Positions 58,669 to 64,000 of a DNA stretch of 64,000 nt are shown here, one piece after another. A model generated the notes under the pieces. That model worked only from the letters and a program-made list of their open reading frames with translations, was not told the origin of the DNA and ran no database searches. The position numbers and the translations under genes are program-made. Every line of letters starts with the position of its first letter. Position 1 is the first letter of the stretch. This DNA is from Porodaedalea pini (lineage: Eukaryota > Basidiomycota > Agaricomycetes > Hymenochaetales > Hymenochaetaceae), in NCBI GenBank assembly GCA_002794775.1, contig NBAY01000048.1, positions 124,001 to 188,000 of the forward strand, read 5' to 3'.

Positions 58669-61600
58669 TTACCCCCCCTTCAAGGTTGGGCGTCCCGACC
58701 AACCATGATCGCGGTCGTCAGGTTTGGTGTCGACGAAGAGTGGACGGAGTCGTTGACGAGGGATGTCGAGTTTTCGAGGTGCACCGGGATGTTTGAGGTA
58801 GAACTCAGCGATCGCCTCCTTCGCGTTCTCGCCGAAGTCCGTCTCAGGCTGCCAAGTAGGTTCATTGTAGCCGACCCACTTGACAAGGTACTGTAATTTC
58901 CCTCGGTGCAGACGCGAGTCTAGAACTTCCTCAATCTCGTACTCCTCCTCGTTGTTGATGATGTCAGGTGGCGGCGGTGCTGGTTGTCTTTGGCTCTCGA
59001 AGGACGGTTCGACGGCGGGCTTTAGCAGTGCTTCGTTGAAGACCGGGTGGACCTTTTTCCATCGCTTTGGGAGCTTGAGCTTGTACGCGCTTGCTCCCAC
59101 CTTGTCGACGATGTCGAAGGGGCCATACCATTTGTCAGCGAGTTTCTTTGTCGGCGAGTCTGTGCTGATGTTTCGCCCGTCAAGGAAAACCTTGTCCCCA
59201 GCCTTGTACTCAACCGAAATCCCTGCTGTCCAGTCGTGATAGCGTTTCATGTCGTCCGCCGCTTTGACCAAGTTGTCCTTCGCGACCCGATGAGTCTCCT
59301 TTATGTGCTTCGCGAATTCTTCCGCCGACATGTTGGCAGACGAGGTTTGTGTCGTATCAAAGCTTAAGGGGTGACGTCCTGCGTTCGCGTAGAAAGGAGA
59401 CATCTTCGTCGCCGAATGTTCGCGGTTATTATACGCGAACTCAGCGAGGGGGAGCCAGTCCTTCCAGTCCGATTGTCGATGGTTTACGAAGAGCCTAAGA
59501 TATTGTTCAAGCTCTTGGTTAACGCGTTCCGTCTGACCATCTGTCTGGGGGTGATACGCCGTTGACGGGTTGCCTTCGATGTGTAGGAGTTTGTACAGCT
59601 CCTTCATCATCGATGCGTCGAACTGCGTGCCTCGGTCATGGATGATCTTCTTCGGCAAGCTGTGGAGGTGGAAGACATGGTCGCGGTACAGTTGAGCCAT
59701 GCCTTCCGCCGACAACTTTGTCGTCGTCGGGATCGCGTGCATCTGTTTCGAGAACCTGTCGACGAAAACGCAGATTGCGTTGTGTCCCTTGGAGTCCGGG
59801 AGTTCTCCGATGAGGTCGACCGTGACAATTTCCCATGGGCCCTCCGGGACCGTGTTCGGGTGAAGTGGCCTCGACCTCGATGTCCTCAGAGCCTTTGTTC
59901 GCTGGCAGCGATCACACCCTCGGACATACGCTCTGACATCGGAGAACATCGACGTCCACCAGAAGTCTCATCGGACGAGTTCCACCGTCTTCGACGCTCC
60001 TGGGTGTCCAGCCAGTACCGAGTCGTGACATTCCCGTAATACGGCCTCCTTCATTGACAATGGTACGTATACCTTGTCTTTCATGCGCCACAATCCGTCG
60101 ACCTCTGTCATTCCTGTCGGCCTCTCCGACTCGTCCTGCACCCTCTGCACTTCACCCACTCGTTCCACCACCTCATCGCGCGATGTCCGCACCACTCCAC
60201 GGTTCAACCACTTATCCTTGATGAACACGACCCCATCGTTGTCATCCTTGCCCTGGTCATAGCCCGCCATACACGATAGCAGGTCAGCTTTGCCCATCGT
60301 CTTGCCCGACTTGTGCTCGAGGTGGAAGTCGAATTCTTCCAGTTCGGTCCGCCAACGAGCTTGGCGATAGCTCAGCTTCTGCGCCGACCTGAAGTAGGTG
60401 AGGTTGGCGTGGTCGGACCAGATCTCAATCTTGTGGCGAGCGCCAAGGAGGTATTGCCGCCACTCCTTGAGCGCCGAAACGATTGCGAGCATCTCCTTGT
60501 CATAGATCTCGTAGTTTCATTCTGCTGGTTCAAGTGCTTCTGACCTGTAGGCGATCACCCTCCACTTTCCTTCCTGCTTCTGCAGCAACACACCACCGAG
60601 CGCAAAGTTCGATGAGTCCGCTTCTACGCGGAAAGGGCCCTCGTCATTGGCGATGGCTAGGACTGGAGGTGAGCAGAGACGTCGTCTCAGCTCCTCGAAC
60701 GATTCTTGCTGTTCGGTCTCCCATACCCAGTCCTTCTTGCCCGTTAAGGACGTCAACGGTCGGACCACCTTGCTGTAGTCCTTAATAAACCGTCTTAGCC
60801 AGTTTCCCATACCGAGGAACTGTTGCAGCTCCTTGAGGTTCCGTGGGACTGGCCAGTTCGCAATCGCCTCCGTCTTTGCTGGGTCAGCTCTGATCTCACC
60901 ATTGCCAATGATGTGGCCAAGGTATTTGACGACCTTGGCGTCAAACTCGCACTTCTCCGGTTTCAGGTACAGGCCATTTTCTCGGAGGATCTGGAGTACG
61001 CGCCTCAACGTGTCGATATGCTCCTCAATGGTTTCCGAGAGGATCAGGATGTCGTCGAGGTATACGATGATCAAGTTCGCGTAGATTAGGTCCTTAAAGA
61101 TGTGGTTGACAAAGGCCTGGAATGTGGCCGGCACGTTGCAAAGGCCAAAAAACATGACCGTTGGTTCGAAGAGGCCCATGTTCGTGCGAAACACTGCCTT
61201 CCATTTGTCACCCTCGTGGATCCGGATATTGTAGTACCCCCAGCGAAGATCAAGCTTAGTGATGTACTTCGCTTTCTTGACCTTGTCGACGAGTTCGTCA
61301 ATGAGAGGGAGGGGATACTTGTTCTTGATCGTACCGTCATTGAGCTTACGGTAATCCTGGATCGGGCGTAGCGATTTGTCGGCCTTCTTTATGAAGAAGA
61401 AGGGCGACGCCATGGGCGATATCGACCATCGAATGCGACCCGACTTCAGATTTTCATCAAGGAAGTCCTTGAGTGACTGCTGCTCAGTTGGCGTGAGCGG
61501 GTAGATCTTGCAGTCGCTCGGTTTGAAGTCGGGCTTCAGGTCGATGACATGGTCCCAGGGTCGGTGTTCCGGCAGCTTCTCAAAACCTTTTTCGCTGAAA

Positions 61601-62294
61601 ACGTCGGCGTAGTCGTTGAGGTATGCGGGCCAGGACGCCTTGTCCATTCGCATCTCACTCACCCTCCTCATCTGCTCCACCTCCTCCTTCATCTTGCCTA
61701 GGTCCTCCACCTGCTTCCTTTCGACCACACATTCGCTCGGGCAGCGCGTAAAGTCAAGTGTACCCGTCTTCCAGTCGACCTCTGGGTTGTGTCGTCGGAG
61801 CCAATCGTACCCCAGGAAGATGTTAGACGATGCCAGTGAGGTTACCACCAGGACGATCCGTTCCTTATGGTGACCAATTGTAAGTTCAATGTCGACATAC
61901 TCCTCGATCAACCCGGCTTCGTTGTGTGTGCCGTCGGCATTGAGTACCGCAAGGGGCCGGATATAACGCTTCGTCTCCAGCCCATACCGTTCAACGAATC
62001 CCACGTCAATGCATGATCCCGTACATCCCGAATCCACGAGCGCATGTGCGTCCACCTCCCTCACTTCACCTTCCACGCTGTGTTCGACGTTCAGGAGAAG
62101 GTCCAGCTGGCGCCCGCCAGTTCCTCTCATGAACAGCTGCTCATATTCTTCACTTTCCTTCACACCGGTGGGGACTTTGTACTCGGGAAAACCATCGACG
62201 TCGTTTGCATTTATGTATTGTACAGACGGTTGGTTATATTTTAACGAGTCTGGATTCGAAGTCCCTTGTTCTTCTCGGTCAGTCGCCCCGATGG
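58669..62294 (-). pseudogene. Gypsy copy 2 pol with two nonsense codons
   Basis: One frame from about 62290 to 58669, about one base back from gag. Domains in order: protease ALVDSGCTGSCID (about 62015-62050), reverse transcriptase TKLDLRWGYYNIRI and YLDDILILS (about 61035-61065), RNase H FALGGVLLQKQEGKW, integrase HHCC region, [22 protein letters not shown] and [16 protein letters not shown], then chromodomain YEIEEVLDSRLHRGKLQYLV. The frame is broken by TGA at 60517-60519 (RNase H) and TGA at 59968-59970 (after ELVR). The second stands where copy 1 has CGA, a CpG to TpG change. Apart from these the element looks complete. Chromodomains in this group guide integration to heterochromatin. Confidence 0.88.
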
Positions 62295-63476
62295 CTACGC
62301 CTGACCACTCGCAAAACCCTGCGAGTCGACGACCTCTTCGTCATTGTCTTCTTCCTCCACATAGTTCTCCACAGTCGACCTCCGAGTGTCTACGACTTCC
62401 TCGAAGGCCGACTCCTTCATCGCTCCGAGCTCATCGGCGAGGACATGACGTTCGCCTGGCGCCATCAGTTCCAGCATGCGCTGGATGATCGGTTTCGCTT
62501 GCGGGCACTTGTCCTTGAAGTGGCCCAACCCGCCACAGATCCAGCACGCGCGTCGTCGTTGTGCCTCGTTCATTGAGACGTCCATCGGCTGACCAGTGCC
62601 TCCAAAGGTGACGCCGGTCGCGTCACGTCTGTCGACGTGAGGGGCCGCTACCTGACGGCGAGCTGGGGGTGCTTGTTGTGGTAAGCGAGGAGAGGGAAGA
62701 AAGGCACGTCCTCGTTGGATAGCGCGAATCTGCTGTTCGCCGCGGTCTATTTCGATCACCTTGTTCTTCCAATCCTCGTATTTCGTTGGAACTGGCGTCG
62801 ACCTTAGCACTCCATGGACCACCTCGATGTTCATCGCTCGCTTGAGGCGATCGCAGATGACACTGTCGTCTTTCAGCTCGGCGCACTTGATGATCACGTC
62901 GAACTTCTGGAAGAACTCGTCTGCGGTTAGGTCCTTCTGAACCTTATCTCGGAAATCCTTCAGCGCTTTCTCCTTGCGATTCGGGTCATTGAACGAGGTG
63001 TCGAGTCGTTCCTGGAATCTTTCCCAGCTGTCGGTGAAGGTGACGATTCCCGACGTTGTCGACTCCTCGACATAGTTCTGCGCCCACGTTGCCGCATTAC
63101 CACCCTTCAGGTAGGAGAGAGCTACATAAATCTTACTCTCTGACGTAGGGTATCGACTTGGATTTGCGGATACGAAAAGAAGGACTTCACGTCTGAAGTC
63201 GAGGTAATCGTCACCACCAGTGAATTCACGTGGTCGGGCGACGTCGATGTTTGGTACAGCAGCGGTACTAGGGCCTGCTGGGGTGTTTGCGGCTTGGTGA
63301 GCGAAGGCGCCCACTACGATCGCCGTGATTTGCTCCAACTGTTGTGTGCTGAAGCCTGTCGTTGACATTGTTGTTCTAGGTGTGTCCGTTTGTCGCTCAG
63401 GGGGGGTCGGTGGTGATGAGTCTCGTCGCGCTTCTCTATACGGTCCTGGGATCGGTGGGAGAACGGTTGACGTCAA
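62295..63476 (-). CDS. Gypsy copy 2 gag
   Basis: An open frame of 393 residues. The capsid-like domain is at about 70-235 (RPREFTGGDDYLDFRREVLL, KIYVALSYLKGGNAATWAQN, FQERLDTSFNDPNRKEKALK). The zinc knuckle CWICGGLGHFKDKC (CX2CX4HX4C) is at about 320, followed by an acidic tail. Start could be at 63476 or at the inner Met of MSTTGFS; the inner one matches copy 1 better. The pol frame begins one base back (-1) in both copies, so expression of pol probably needs a -1 frameshift or re-initiation. Confidence 0.82.
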   Translation of the reverse strand: MTSTVLPPIPGPYREARRDSSPPTPPERQTDTPRTTMSTTGFSTQQLEQITAIVVGAFAHQAANTPAGPSTAAVPNIDVARPREFTGGDDYLDFRREVLLFVSANPSRYPTSESKIYVALSYLKGGNAATWAQNYVEESTTSGIVTFTDSWERFQERLDTSFNDPNRKEKALKDFRDKVQKDLTADEFFQKFDVIIKCAELKDDSVICDRLKRAMNIEVVHGVLRSTPVPTKYEDWKNKVIEIDRGEQQIRAIQRGRAFLPSPRLPQQAPPARRQVAAPHVDRRDATGVTFGGTGQPMDVSMNEAQRRRACWICGGLGHFKDKCPQAKPIIQRMLELMAPGERHVLADELGAMKESAFEEVVDTRRSTVENYVEEEDNDEEVVDSQGFASGQA

Positions 63477-64000
63477 AAGCGATGGTGAAATCGGGGTTGT
63501 CTGATCTATCGGCGCAGGAGCCCACTTTAATCTTCTTCCTCCTTCAAGCGTCGAATACCAGAGTCCTTTCTCTGGACGCCACCAGATAACGTATTCAACG
63601 CCTGTTTGAGTAACCGTGAACCAGGAGCGGTGTTCCTCGTTGTACCAGGAACGAGACGGGAGAGCACGACGTTGTTCCTCGTCAAGATCTATGTTGACGA
63701 TGGAGGAGGAACAGGGATCGGGTGTGCGTTGGTACCGGGGTTACGCCAACATTGAGCGGGTTCATCAGCGAAGTTGATGACGAGGCGGTAGGATCCGAGT
63801 GAGATCACAAACGAGATTGTCGTCGAAGTTTGTACTCGTCTGGTTACCCACGTCCACGTCAGGTGCGTGCTCCACCAGAGGCTAATCCGGAGAGCCAGGG
63901 TCGGAAAAGGTTGGTTGAAGTGATTACTTAATACACGAACGTCCGGAAACGTCCGGGCAGGGTTGAGGGTTGTCGTTTAGGGGGTTTACACGTCAGGTCC
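63477..64000 (-). other. Gypsy copy 2 leader
   Basis: Untranslated 5' region of copy 2, similar to 56880-57470 of copy 1. No other feature. Confidence 0.5.

Larger units (their letters stand above)
44335..64000 (-). mobile_element. Pogo-like DNA transposon, host of the nest
   Basis: The left end is TA then CAGTGGAACCTGCATATAAG, the CAGTGGAAC-type terminus of pogo/Fot-like elements, placed inside the WD40 relic. Its transposase gene runs on the minus strand and is broken into pieces at 44464-45792 and 57995-58255 by two Gypsy insertions. The other end lies outside the window, so the total length of the element cannot be given. Confidence 0.65.
58256..64000 (-). mobile_element. Ty3/Gypsy chromovirus, copy 2 (runs off the window)
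   Basis: The 3' LTR is at 58256-58668; the coding region follows to the right; the 5' LTR is beyond 64000. It is the same family as copy 1 but much richer in CpG, i.e. younger or less decayed. The last bases of the window match copy 1 near 57450-57471, so about 90 bp of leader and the LTR should follow. Target duplication cannot be checked. Confidence 0.88.

Noticed and set aside
1..64000. CRISPR arrays, bacterial operons, riboswitches
   Set aside because: Spliced eukaryotic genes throughout; no regularly spaced direct repeats of CRISPR type and no tRNA or rRNA gene recognised.

Overview
The window looks like a filamentous basidiomycete chromosome, most probably Agaricomycetes. Genes are split by many 50-77 nt introns with GT(A/G)xGT donors, CTRAC-type branch points and CAG/TAG acceptors. 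The gene content (MYND-finger and F-box paralogue families, PCL-type cyclin, chromodomain Ty3/Gypsy elements) fits that group. Cytosine decay at CpG in repeats implies CpG methylation. A species cannot be named from sequence alone.

Left half (1-43 kb) holds the host genes. A tandem pair of MYND zinc-finger paralogues (1.3-6.5 kb) converges on the telomere protein STN1 (7.1-9.4 kb, minus). After 4 kb without a confident gene comes a disordered protein ending in a PNRC/EDC1-type decapping motif (13.6-14.9 kb), followed by 2 kb of pyrimidine-rich sequence. A cluster of three related F-box genes follows (17.3-25.2 kb): one dead, two with the same exon plan. The two live ones form a segmental duplication that also carried the 3' end of the convergent helicase gene MAK5 (25.4-27.9 kb, minus). 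The stray MAK5 tail leads into 1.7 kb without a single CpG. Next are two divergent, decayed regulatory genes, a PCL-type cyclin and an HMG-box factor (28.6-32.7 kb), then a small four-exon Zn2Cys6-like gene, F-box/LRR relics, two MITE-like elements, a three-RRM protein with an MLLE-like domain (36.8-39.8 kb) and the spindle-checkpoint gene MAD3 (41.5-43.3 kb).

Right half (44-64 kb) is a nest of transposons. A WD40 relic is cut by a pogo-like DNA transposon with a CAGTGGAACC end at 44335. Its transposase gene is cut by a Ty3/Gypsy chromovirus (45793-57989, target duplication AATCA). That element is cut by a Ty1/Copia element (47194-53141, target duplication GGATG). A second copy of the same Gypsy family (58256 to past the window edge) sits further along the same transposase gene. 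All retroelements carry nonsense codons or catalytic losses, several of them CpG to TpG or CpA changes.

The housekeeping genes (STN1, MAK5, MAD3, the RNA-binding protein and the decapping candidate) act in separate processes and form no pathway. The most informative signals are the paired live and dead copies that record cytosine decay, the repeated VPFKD motif in MAD3, the new candidate decapping activator, and the Copia primer site complementary to the anticodon arm of a tRNA-Met.
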